Of a stretch of 27,345 nt of DNA, positions 7,585 to 14,698 are shown one piece after another (within the stretch, counting starts at the first letter, position 1; every line of letters starts with the position of its first letter). The stretch is from NCBI GenBank assembly GCA_964604565.1, contig CAZRZN010000030.1:1-27345 (forward strand). The letters run 5' to 3'. The notes under the pieces were generated by a model that was not told where the DNA came from, did no database searches, and worked only from the letters and a program-made list of their open reading frames with translations. This DNA comes from CAZRZN01 sp964604565. Lineage in GTDB: Bacteria; Pseudomonadota; Alphaproteobacteria; Rhodobacterales; Rhodobacteraceae. Both the position numbers and the translations under genes were made by a program.

Positions 7585-7608
7585 GCCGGACCGGTCTGTC
7601 GGCCCGGC
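7585..7608. terminator. Imperfect GC hairpin between converging genes
   Basis: GCCGG-A-CCG (7585-7593) pairs with CGG-C-CCGGC (7600-7608) around a 6-base loop, with one A/C mismatch. It sits between the EamA stop and the cupin stop. No T-run follows on either strand, so it is only a weak terminator candidate. Confidence 0.3.
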
Positions 7609-7623
7609 CCCGCAGAGTTCCGC

Positions 7624-8031
7624 TCAGCTCGTGCGGGGGCTGTCGTATTCCTCGTCCGAGACTTTTTCCAGCCAATCGGCCGCCTTGCCGTCAAGGGCCT
7701 CCTGAATGGCCAGATGCGACATGGCCACATCGGGCGCGGCGCCGTGCCAATGTCTTTCTCCCGGGGCAAACCAGACGGTGTCGCCGGGCCGTAACGCGAT
7801 CACCGGTTCTCCGTCTTTCTGCGCAAGACACAGACCGGACAGGATACGCAGCGTCTGGCCCAACGGGTGAGTATGCCACGCTGTGCGGGCGCCGGGTTCG
7901 AACGTGACGATGGCCGACTGCACACGGGCAGGTTCCGGCGCTGACAGAACCGGGTCGATCCTGACCCTGCCGGTAAAATAATCCGGGTTCGGCGTGACGG
8001 ACGGACGGGAGCCGGCGCGGTGGATCTGCAT
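7624..8031 (-). CDS. Cupin-domain protein, mandelonitrile lyase-like subgroup
   Basis: A 135-residue single-domain cupin. Motif 1 is visible as WHTHPLGQTLRILSG (about residues 51-65), with the metal-binding HxH, and motif 2 as PGDTVWFAPGERHWHGA (about 84-100), with the second histidine. This architecture matches the manganese cupins annotated as (R)-mandelonitrile lyase-like or carboxymuconolactone decarboxylase-associated, but the activity here is unknown. A GAGG ribosome binding site precedes the ATG complementary to 8029-8031. It lies 230 bases downstream of glyA on the same strand, beyond the glyA terminator, so it is probably a separate transcript. Confidence 0.88.
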   Translation of the reverse strand: MQIHRAGSRPSVTPNPDYFTGRVRIDPVLSAPEPARVQSAIVTFEPGARTAWHTHPLGQTLRILSGLCLAQKDGEPVIALRPGDTVWFAPGERHWHGAAPDVAMSHLAIQEALDGKAADWLEKVSDEEYDSPRTS

Positions 8032-8203
8032 GATAAGCCTCGGGTTCCGGAGAATGATCTGGGCAGCCTAGGCAAACCCGGGACAAGTTGAAATGGCAAA
8101 GCCTGTCGTTTCCGCGGCTGACAAGATCCCGGCTTCACGGGCCGCGGCCCAAGAGGACCGGAACAAACCCGTCTGAGGGATCAGGCACGCCTGCACAGCG
8201 GAG

Positions 8204-8231
8204 AAAATGCGCAACCGGGGCCACGCATTTT
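8204..8231 (-). terminator. Rho-independent-type terminator of glyA
   Basis: A perfect 8-bp stem, AAAATGCG (8204-8211) with CGCATTTT (8224-8231) and a 12-base loop, begins 31 bases after the glyA stop. On the minus strand the 3' arm supplies TTTTC, giving the A/U-flanked form of an intrinsic terminator. Confidence 0.65.
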
Positions 8232-8261
8232 CCAAGGTATTCGTTCAGATGCGCGCCACGA

Positions 8262-9557
8262 TCAAAGCTCCGGATAGATCGGAAAGCGGGCGCAAAGCGC
8301 CTCAACCTCGGACTTGACCTTGGCCTCGACCGTGCCGTTGCCCTCTTCGCCATTCGCGGCCAGTCCGTCGACCACTTCGATGATCCAGTCCGCGATCTGA
8401 CGGAATTCGGCCTCGCCAAAGCCGCGGGTGGTGCCCGCGGGGCTGCCCAGCCGGATGCCACTGGTTACCGTGGGCTTCTCCGGATCGAAGGGCACGCCGT
8501 TCTTGTTGCAGGTGATATGCGCACGGCCCAGGGCCTTTTCGGTGGCATTGCCCTTGACGTTCTTGGGCCGCAGATCGACCAGCACCACATGGGTATCGGT
8601 TCCGTGGGTCACGGTGTCCAGCCCGCCCTTGATCAACTGATCCGACAGCGCCTGCGCGTTCCGGATCACGTTCTGCTGGTAGATCTTGAACTCGGGGCGC
8701 AGCGCCTCGCCAAAGGCGACCGCCTTGGCGGCGATGACATGCATCAGAGGCCCGCCCTGAATTCCGGGAAAGATGGCGGAGTTGAATTTCTTTGCCAGCG
8801 CCTCGTCGTCGGTCAGGATCATGCCGCCGCGCGGGCCGCGCAGCGTCTTGTGGGTGGTTGTCGTTGCGACATGCGCATGCGGGAAGGGCGAGGGATGTTC
8901 ACCGGCTGCCACGAGACCCGCGAAATGCGCCATGTCCACATGCAGCCATGCGCCCACGCTGTCGGCAATTTCACGCATCCTTGCGAAATCGATCTGCCGC
9001 GGAATGGCGGAGCCACCGGCAATGATCAGCTTGGGCTGATGCTCCTTGGCGAGCGCCGCGACCTCGTCATAATCCAGCAGGTTGTCCTGCTTGCGCACGC
9101 CGTACTGGATGGCGTTGAACCATTTGCCTGACTGGTTTGGCTTGGCCCCATGGGTCAGATGTCCGCCCGCGTCGAGGCTCATCCCGAGGATCGTGTCGCC
9201 GGGCTGCAATAGGGCGGTAAACACTCCCTGATTGGCTTGCGATCCCGAATTGGGCTGCACATTGGCAAAACCACAGCCGAACAATTCGCAGGCGCGTTCG
9301 ATGGCAAGGTTTTCGGCCACGTCGACGTACTGGCATCCGCCATAATAGCGGCGGCCGGGATAGCCCTCCGCGTATTTGTTGGTCATGACGGAGCCCTGCG
9401 CCTCCATCACCGCCTTGGAGACGATGTTTTCAGAGGCGATCAACTCTATCTCATCGCGCTGGCGGCCGAGTTCACCGGTGATCGAGGCATAAAGTTCCGG
9501 GTCGCGCGAGGACAGCGACTCGGTAAAGAAACCGTTGTCGCGATGGGGTGCGTTCAT
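8262..9557 (-). CDS. glyA: Serine hydroxymethyltransferase
   Basis: A PLP-dependent cytoplasmic enzyme interconverting serine plus tetrahydrofolate with glycine plus 5,10-methylene-tetrahydrofolate, the main source of one-carbon units. The 431-residue length is normal for the family. Visible landmarks: IELIASENIVS (38-48), YAEGYPGRRYYGG (62-74), the SGSQAN cofactor segment (104-109), HVDMAH (206-211) and the PLP lysine K237 in TTTTHKTLRGPRGG. The start is the ATG complementary to 9555-9557, preceded by AAGGAGC; an upstream open extension lacks family support. It is divergent from nadK across 173 bases, which contain a GGGCG/CGCCC stem in the glyA leader of no recognised riboswitch class. Confidence 0.98.
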   Translation of the reverse strand: MNAPHRDNGFFTESLSSRDPELYASITGELGRQRDEIELIASENIVSKAVMEAQGSVMTNKYAEGYPGRRYYGGCQYVDVAENLAIERACELFGCGFANVQPNSGSQANQGVFTALLQPGDTILGMSLDAGGHLTHGAKPNQSGKWFNAIQYGVRKQDNLLDYDEVAALAKEHQPKLIIAGGSAIPRQIDFARMREIADSVGAWLHVDMAHFAGLVAAGEHPSPFPHAHVATTTTHKTLRGPRGGMILTDDEALAKKFNSAIFPGIQGGPLMHVIAAKAVAFGEALRPEFKIYQQNVIRNAQALSDQLIKGGLDTVTHGTDTHVVLVDLRPKNVKGNATEKALGRAHITCNKNGVPFDPEKPTVTSGIRLGSPAGTTRGFGEAEFRQIADWIIEVVDGLAANGEEGNGTVEAKVKSEVEALCARFPIYPEL

Positions 9558-9730
9558 GGCGCTGCTCCTTTGGATTCGATTTGGGCGTCCGGGTATCGGA
9601 AACCGCCCCGTTCGGAAACAAGGTAAAGCGACGGCCTGTATTATTCCAGCGTCACAAGTGCCGCGGTGCTGGCCCCGCCGGGTTTCTTGTGGTTCCCTCC
9701 GTCCGGAACGCACTGAATGGACCCCAGCCG

Positions 9731-10492
9731 ATGACATTACGGATCGCTTTTTGCGCATCGTCCGCCCCGACCGCGCAGGCGGCCCTTGCGGGGCTGACGC
9801 GGCGCTATGGGGACCACAACGAAAAGGGCGCGGATGTGATCGTCGCGCTTGGCGGTGACGGGTTCATGCTGCACACGCTCCACAGGACGCAGGCGTTGGC
9901 CGCCCCTGTCTACGGCATGAACCGAGGCACTGTCGGCTTCCTGATGAACGAGTATTCCGAACATGGGCTGGTAGAGCGGCTAACAGCGGCCGAAGAGGCG
10001 GTCATCAATCCGCTGACGATGCAGGCCGTCTGCGGGAACGGGGTCGAGCATGAGGCGCTCGCCATCAATGAAGTGTCACTGCACCGCAGTGGATCGCAGG
10101 CCGCGCGCCTGCGCATCAGCGTCGACGGCAAGGTGCGCATGCCCGAGTTGGTCTGCGATGGTGCGCTGGTGTCGACGCCTGCCGGGTCGACGGCCTACAA
10201 CTACTCCGCTCATGGGCCGATCCTGCCCATCGGTGCGGATGTGCTGGCGCTGACCCCGGTCGCGGCCTTTCGCCCGCGACGTTGGCGCGGCGCGCTGCTG
10301 CCGAAGTCCGCCGGGGTGACATTCGAAGTGCTGGAGCCGATCAAGCGCCCCGTGATGGCGGAGGCCGATGGCGTGGCTGTCCGCGACGTGACGCAGGTGC
10401 ACATCCGGTCGGAGCCAGGCGTGGCACATCGCGTGTTGTTCGATCCGGGTCACGGGTTGGAAGAGCGGCTGATACGCGAACAGTTCGTCTGA
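9731..10492 (+). CDS. nadK: NAD kinase
   Basis: Phosphorylates NAD to NADP in the cytoplasm. At 253 residues it is the short alphaproteobacterial form. The GGDG nucleotide-binding motif is at 41-44 (ALGGDGFML), followed by YGMNRGTVGFLMNE (61-74), the NE pair of the substrate site at 113-114 (AINEVSLHR), and the glycine-rich TPAGSTAYNYSAHGP segment. The start at 9731 gives a family-like N-terminus, although the ribosome binding site is poor. An upstream open frame reaches towards glyA but has no conserved content. It is single, divergent from glyA and convergent with the CIA30 gene. Confidence 0.96.
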   Translation: MTLRIAFCASSAPTAQAALAGLTRRYGDHNEKGADVIVALGGDGFMLHTLHRTQALAAPVYGMNRGTVGFLMNEYSEHGLVERLTAAEEAVINPLTMQAVCGNGVEHEALAINEVSLHRSGSQAARLRISVDGKVRMPELVCDGALVSTPAGSTAYNYSAHGPILPIGADVLALTPVAAFRPRRWRGALLPKSAGVTFEVLEPIKRPVMAEADGVAVRDVTQVHIRSEPGVAHRVLFDPGHGLEERLIREQFV

Positions 10493-10548
10493 CGGGATGG
10501 TGACGGACGCTCGCCGCGTGCCGCGGCATCGCCCCGCCCGCCATCCCG
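10493..10548. repeat. Nested inverted repeats directly after nadK
   Basis: The outer arms CGGGATGG (10493-10500) and CCATCCCG (10541-10548) are perfectly complementary and start at the base after the nadK stop. Inside is a second perfect stem, GCCGCG (10513-10518) with CGCGGC (10522-10527) and a 3-base loop. No T-run follows, so a bidirectional Rho-type terminator or an mRNA 3'-end stabiliser is more likely than a classical intrinsic terminator. Confidence 0.55.
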
Positions 10549-10587
10549 CAGGGCCAACGTGTCCCTCGGGTTCTCAAGGGGGAACCG

Positions 10588-11130
10588 TCAAGGACCGGTT
10601 TCGGCCCATGCCTCTGCCAGACTGACATTGGCAGTATGGTCCCTGCCGTAGGCCACAAGCGCGATGGAGCGGACGTCGGCGGGTTCCGGGTATTGCGGCA
10701 AGCGCGCGCCCGAGGCTTCGAAGGCAGAGAGCGGCAGGTGGATGTCGGTCCAGTCAGGAGGCGCGGCAAACGGCGCCTGATAATACTGCCAGGGCAGGTG
10801 CGTGTCAGAGGTGCGCAAGTGGATGTAATATGTCTGACCGTCGCCACGCACATGGATGCGCAGGGCCTGGGTGCCCTCGGGCAGCGAAATGCCCTCCCTG
10901 CGGGCCTGTATGAAACCGCCATTGTTGGCGGTCGAAACCTCACCGATCAGTGTCAATGCGCCATTGGCGATCTTCGCCTCGCCCTGCGAAAGACCGCCCA
11001 TCACGCGATCAGTGAAAAACCGCCAGCCGGTCTGTTCGGATTGATCCGAGAGGTCGGCAATGCGCTGGGTTTCGGCGGGCAGGGGCATGGCGCACAACAT
11101 CATGAGGGTTGTTGTCAGGGCTTTGATCAT
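10588..11130 (-). CDS. CIA30-domain exported protein
   Basis: A 180-residue protein with a predicted signal peptide (residues 1-19, MIKAL...PLPA, cleavage before ETQ) and a CIA30 / complex I intermediate-associated protein 30 domain. The family landmark DRVMGGLSQGEA appears near residue 41, and beta-strand segments run through ALRIHVRGDGQTYYIHLRT to DIHLPLSAFEASG. In mitochondria CIA30 helps assemble complex I. The bacterial exported relatives have no established function and the fold resembles a carbohydrate-binding jelly roll. The start is the ATG complementary to 11128-11130, with no convincing ribosome binding site; the longer upstream frame would lose the signal peptide. It stands alone, converging with nadK. 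Confidence 0.82.
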   Translation of the reverse strand: MIKALTTTLMMLCAMPLPAETQRIADLSDQSEQTGWRFFTDRVMGGLSQGEAKIANGALTLIGEVSTANNGGFIQARREGISLPEGTQALRIHVRGDGQTYYIHLRTSDTHLPWQYYQAPFAAPPDWTDIHLPLSAFEASGARLPQYPEPADVRSIALVAYGRDHTANVSLAEAWAETGP

Positions 11131-11530
11131 CGGGAAGATATAGGTCGATGCAGGAGCACTGCGAGCTGGTGGGCGGAGTATCGGCACGGTGGATGCTATT
11201 TCCGCCACCAGACGCGATCATCACGGTGTGGCGGGTTCTGACGTATTTCCGGAAAGGCAGGGATTGCCTCATGCCTGTCCTTGACCCATGCCGCAGATGC
11301 GATACGCGATGTTCCAAAGCCTGCTTCAAACGGTTTCAGCAGCCGGGCTTCGCCCGTGAACACATGTAGGGTGGCGTTTCCGTCACCCGGCCGATCCTGC
11401 GGAACGCGCAATGCGACCTTGCAAAATGACATTCCCTGGAACGGCAGGCACGAGGCCTCGGCCCGTGCCCTCGCCTTTTGCGTGCGCCGCGCTGCGCGCC
11501 TTACAAAGACGTGCGGCGTGGACGAAAAGG
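11131..11530. other. 400-base gap between the CIA30 gene and prpE; possible 78-residue ORF
   Basis: No gene is confidently supported here. On the minus strand an open frame from the ATG complementary to 11430-11432 to a stop at 11196-11198 would encode 78 residues (begins MSFCKVALRVPQDR, ends DDRVWWRK). Its composition is protein-like, but the ribosome binding site is badly spaced and I recognise no family. Closer to prpE, 11447-11469 forms a 10-bp hairpin (GGCACG...CGTGCC, one G-U pair, 3-base loop) without a T-run, a possible end of the prpE transcript. Confidence 0.3.
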
Positions 11531-13426
11531 TCACCGGGACTTTGCGTAGCCCAACCCTTGCAAGGCTTCGCGGATCTCGTCCAGAACTGCCGGATCGTCG
11601 ATCGTGGCCGGCATCTTGAACTCCTCCCCGTCGGCGATTGCCACCATGGTCCGGCGCAGGATCTTGCCGGAGCGTGTCTTTGGCAGACGATCGACCACGC
11701 AGGCCAGTTTGAAGGCGGCCACCGGTCCGATCTGATTGCGAACCAGTTTCACGCATTCGGAAACGATCTCGCCATACTCCCGGTTCGTTCCGGTGTTGAG
11801 GCACAGGAAACCAAGCGGCATCTGTCCCTTGAGCTGGTCCGAAACCCCGATCACGGCGCATTCGGCAACATCAGGATGTCCGGCCAGAACCTCTTCCATC
11901 CCGCCGGTCGACAGGCGATGGCCGGCGACGTTGATCACGTCATCCGTCCGCGCCATTATGTAAAGATACCCGTCTGCATCTTTCATGCCCGCATCCCCGG
12001 TCTCATAGTAGCCGGGGAACGTCGTCATGTAGGATTTTCGGAAACGGTCCTCGGCGTTCCACAAAGTCGGCAAAGTGCCCGGCGGCAAAGGCAGTTTGAT
12101 GGCGATGCCTCCAAGCGTGCCGTTCTCGACCGGGTTTCCGCCTTCGTCGAGGATCTGCACATCGTATCCCGGCATCGGCACCGCGGGAGAGCCCAGCTTG
12201 GTCGGCAGTTCCTCGATTCCCATTGGGTTTCCGGCGATGCACCAGCCGGTTTCGGTCTGCCACCAATGGTCGATCACCGGCACCTTCAGCATCTCCTGCG
12301 CCCATTGGATCGTATCGGGGTCCGCCCGTTCGCCCGCAAGGAAGACCGATTTCAGGCAGGACAGATCGTATTTGCCGATAAAGGCCCCCTTGGAATCCTC
12401 CCGTTTGACTGCGCGAAAGGCGGTGGGCGCGGTGAAGAAGCACTTGACGTTGTGTTCCGAAATTACCCGCCAGAAGGTTCCGGCATCCGGCGTGCCGACG
12501 GGCTTGCCCTCGAAGACGATGGTGGTGTTGCCATGGATCAGCGGCCCGTAGCAGATATAGCTGTGGCCCACGACCCAGCCCACGTCCGAAGCCGCCCAGA
12601 ACACATCGCCCGGATCCACGTTGTAGAGGTTCTTCATCGTCCAGTTGAGCGCCACGAGATGTCCGGCCGTGGGGCGCACGACGCCCTTGGGCTGGCCGGT
12701 GGTGCCCGATGTGTACAGGATATAGGCGGGATGATTGCCCTCCACCGGGACGCATTCCGCGGGTTCCACGCCATACTGAAAACCGTGCCAGTTGTAGTCC
12801 CGGCCGGGGATCAGTTGGGCCACTTCCTGTTCACGCTGAAAGATCACGCAAAACTCTGGCTTGTGCGTGGCCTGCTCGATCGCACCGTCGAGGAGTGGCT
12901 TGTAATGGACCACGCGGCCCGGCTCCATCCCGCAGGAGGCGGCGATGATCGCCTTGGGCTTGGCGTCGTCGATGCGCACAGCCAGCTCATGTGCGGCAAA
13001 GCCGCCAAAGACCACGGAATGCACCGCGCCCAGGCGGGCGCAGGCCAGCATGGCCTCAAGCGCCTCGGGAACCATCGGCATGTAAATGATGACGCGGTCG
13101 CCTTTTTCGACGCCCTTGGCACGCAGGGCACCCGCCAGATTGGCGACGCGGTTGCGCAGCTCCACATAGGAGATTTCGCGCTTCGTATGGGTGATCGGGC
13201 TGTCGTAGATGATGGCCGTCTGTTCGCCACGGCCGTTTTCGACATGGCGGTCGACGGCATTCCAGCAGGTGTTGACCATGCCGTCTGCAAACCATTCGTA
13301 GATGTGGTCGCCGCGGTCAAACAGGGCCTTGGAGGGTTTGCGGTGCCAGTCAATCGCCTCGGCCGCGGCCATCCAGAAGCCTTCCGGATCGGCTTGGGAG
13401 CTTTCATATACGTCGCGGTAGCCCAT
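11531..13426 (-). CDS. prpE: Propionyl-CoA synthetase (propionate--CoA ligase)
   Basis: An ATP-dependent cytoplasmic ligase making propionyl-CoA from propionate and CoA. At 631 residues it has the PrpE length (about 628-630, shorter than acetyl-CoA synthetase). The N-terminal GYRDVYESSQADPEGFW and the VRPTAGHLVALNWTMKN segment favour PrpE over Acs. The adenylate-forming motifs are present: YTSGTTGQPKG at 238-248, DHWWQTETGW, YYETGDAG, and the acetylation-target lysine K588 in PKTRSGKILRR. A strong AAGGAGGAGG ribosome binding site precedes the ATG complementary to 13424-13426. The upstream region carries TTTGCAAA boxes resembling those of short-chain acyl-CoA-responsive regulators. Acetate or other short acids may also be substrates. 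Confidence 0.92.
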   Translation of the reverse strand: MGYRDVYESSQADPEGFWMAAAEAIDWHRKPSKALFDRGDHIYEWFADGMVNTCWNAVDRHVENGRGEQTAIIYDSPITHTKREISYVELRNRVANLAGALRAKGVEKGDRVIIYMPMVPEALEAMLACARLGAVHSVVFGGFAAHELAVRIDDAKPKAIIAASCGMEPGRVVHYKPLLDGAIEQATHKPEFCVIFQREQEVAQLIPGRDYNWHGFQYGVEPAECVPVEGNHPAYILYTSGTTGQPKGVVRPTAGHLVALNWTMKNLYNVDPGDVFWAASDVGWVVGHSYICYGPLIHGNTTIVFEGKPVGTPDAGTFWRVISEHNVKCFFTAPTAFRAVKREDSKGAFIGKYDLSCLKSVFLAGERADPDTIQWAQEMLKVPVIDHWWQTETGWCIAGNPMGIEELPTKLGSPAVPMPGYDVQILDEGGNPVENGTLGGIAIKLPLPPGTLPTLWNAEDRFRKSYMTTFPGYYETGDAGMKDADGYLYIMARTDDVINVAGHRLSTGGMEEVLAGHPDVAECAVIGVSDQLKGQMPLGFLCLNTGTNREYGEIVSECVKLVRNQIGPVAAFKLACVVDRLPKTRSGKILRRTMVAIADGEEFKMPATIDDPAVLDEIREALQGLGYAKSR

Positions 13427-13506
13427 TGGACCTCCTCCTTTTTCCCTTGCTCCGGGATTAGGCGCTTGGCCATTGAGCGGGCAAGGCTGTTACCGTTGGT
13501 CAGGAC

Positions 13507-13553
13507 ATAATATCGCACGGATTTTGCGAACCGCGCCTGCAAATATTTGCAAA
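13507..13553 (-). promoter_or_regulatory. Candidate prpE promoter with ScfR/RamB-like TTTGCAAA boxes
   Basis: Reading the minus strand: TTTGCAAA (13546-13553, perfect palindrome), TTTGCAGG (13536-13543), TTCGCAAA (13523-13530), then a TATTAT -10 candidate (13507-13512). No consensus -35 is present; the TTCGCAAA box lies there instead, as expected of an activator-dependent promoter. TTTGCAAA is the core recognised by short-chain fatty acyl-CoA regulators (PccR of Rhodobacter, RamB of actinobacteria). The spacings here (2 and 5 bases) do not match the X4 spacing I recall for PccR. Confidence 0.5.
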
Positions 13554-13707
13554 CCCCGCCAAAGCTTGCTTGAATCTTTGAAGATCATCCATGTTTGCAA
13601 ATCCGAAAGGAGAGTCCTGTAATCAGGTATTCAAGCGCGGCGGGGAGAGTCGCGGGCCGTTGGACAACGGAAAGCCGGAACATCCCTCCGTCGTCTATTG
13701 CCGAACT

Positions 13708-13723
13708 TGTGATCGTTGTCACG
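13708..13723 (+). promoter_or_regulatory. CRP/FNR-like dyad upstream of the secreted protein gene
   Basis: TGTGA-N6-TCACG at 13708-13723 matches the CRP consensus TGTGA-N6-TCACA at nine of ten positions. A possible -35 (TTGACC, 13726-13731) follows directly, but its -10 is poor. A chance match is possible in a region of this length. Confidence 0.3.
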
Positions 13724-13782
13724 TCTTGACCTCTTGCCAAGCGCGTGAACTCATCGCCGTAGAAGTGAAAGGGAGATCAGGT

Positions 13783-14691
13783 ATGCAAAGCAACGCTTTC
13801 AGGGGTCTGGTCATGGCCATATGCGCCGTTTTTGTCCTCGGCACCGCGGCACAGGCGAACTGGGTGTTCGAAAGCGGTGAGGGGTCGTCCTCGCACGCGG
13901 CCCGTGTCTGCGCGGCCGGCGAAGAGACGCTGTGCCTTGAACTGGGATGCGGCGAGGGGGAGCCGCTTTCCTTTCGCCTGATCTCGGAGAACATGGCTGA
14001 CATGGTTGCGGCCCCACGGCTGGACACGCTCTTGTTTGTCGGTTCGCAGCTTGCCGGGTCTCTGGATTTCAACGCCACCGGGCTTCAGACCTTTCAGGCC
14101 CCGCTGGAGGAAACCCATCTGCGCGGTGTGCAACGGCTGAAGGCGGGGCTGCGGGCCCAGTTGCATGTCTGGTACAGCAACGACTCCGCGCCCGAGATCC
14201 ACCGCTTTACCCTGATCGGATCGCGCGTGGCGATCGACGCGGTCGAGGCGCAATGCCCCTTGCCCGACTTTGCGCAAAGAGAAATGGAGCGGCGCACTCA
14301 AGAGGATCCTGCGGCACGGATCGTGGGGGATATGCGCGAGGCCTGCACCGTGCTGAACGGCACCCTGACCGAAGGTGAAAACTTTGCCGTGCCCTTCGAC
14401 ATTGATGGAAAGGCTCCGATGGACCTGCGCGTTAATCACGGTGCGCTGGTCTGCGACAGCACGCCGGAAATGGTTTGCGGGGACGCGGGCTGTCTGACTT
14501 CGCTCTGGGTCGGGCTGGAGGATGGGCGTTATCGACGCGTCTTCATGAATGCGATTCAGGATGCCACCCCGACGGAAGAGCCGGGCGTGGTGTCGATATT
14601 CTTCAAGGGCGCGCGCTGCGGCGATGAGGACGCCGGGACTTGCGAACAGCCCTACATGCTTGACGGGGCGGAGCTGACGCCGCGACCGTGA
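13783..14691 (+). CDS. Secreted Cys-rich protein with a duplicated C-x7-C-x4-C motif
   Basis: A 302-residue protein of unrecognised family. Residues 1-25 form a clear signal peptide (hydrophobic MAICAVFVLGTAA, cleavage after AQA, before NWVF), so the mature protein is periplasmic or secreted. The start at 13783 is chosen for this peptide and a GGGAGA ribosome binding site. The mature part has cysteines at 43, 51, 56, 158, 188, 224, 232, 237, 279 and 287. The first and second halves each carry C-x7-C-x4-C (43/51/56 and 224/232/237) followed by a hydrophobic strand, suggesting an internal duplication stabilised by disulfides. No catalytic motif is seen. It is divergent from prpE and converges on maeB, 7 bases from its stop. 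Confidence 0.8.
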   Translation: MQSNAFRGLVMAICAVFVLGTAAQANWVFESGEGSSSHAARVCAAGEETLCLELGCGEGEPLSFRLISENMADMVAAPRLDTLLFVGSQLAGSLDFNATGLQTFQAPLEETHLRGVQRLKAGLRAQLHVWYSNDSAPEIHRFTLIGSRVAIDAVEAQCPLPDFAQREMERRTQEDPAARIVGDMREACTVLNGTLTEGENFAVPFDIDGKAPMDLRVNHGALVCDSTPEMVCGDAGCLTSLWVGLEDGRYRRVFMNAIQDATPTEEPGVVSIFFKGARCGDEDAGTCEQPYMLDGAELTPRP

Positions 14692-14698
14692 TCCGCGA

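Larger units (their letters stand above)
13427..13782. other. 356-base divergent regulatory region between prpE and the Cys-rich secreted protein gene
   Basis: No gene is supported here. An open frame from 13591 continues into the downstream gene but would bury its signal peptide, so I exclude it. The region holds a candidate prpE promoter with TTTGCAAA-like boxes, another perfect TTTGCAAA at 13594-13601, and a CRP/FNR-like dyad at 13708-13723. The prpE leader would be about 75 bases. Confidence 0.6.

Noticed and set aside
9558..9730. A riboswitch in the glyA leader
   Set aside because: Only one ordinary GGGCG/CGCCC stem with an inner CCG/CGG is visible; no conserved glycine, SAM or SAH aptamer core can be recognised.
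11411..13510. A 699-codon open frame on the plus strand opposite prpE
   Set aside because: It is the antisense reading of a gene with complete adenylate-forming motifs; the high GC content keeps such frames open. Its translation has no recognisable domain.
13591..13782. Upstream extension of the Cys-rich secreted protein
   Set aside because: It would bury a clear signal peptide and run through regulatory DNA; the ATG at 13783 has its own ribosome binding site.
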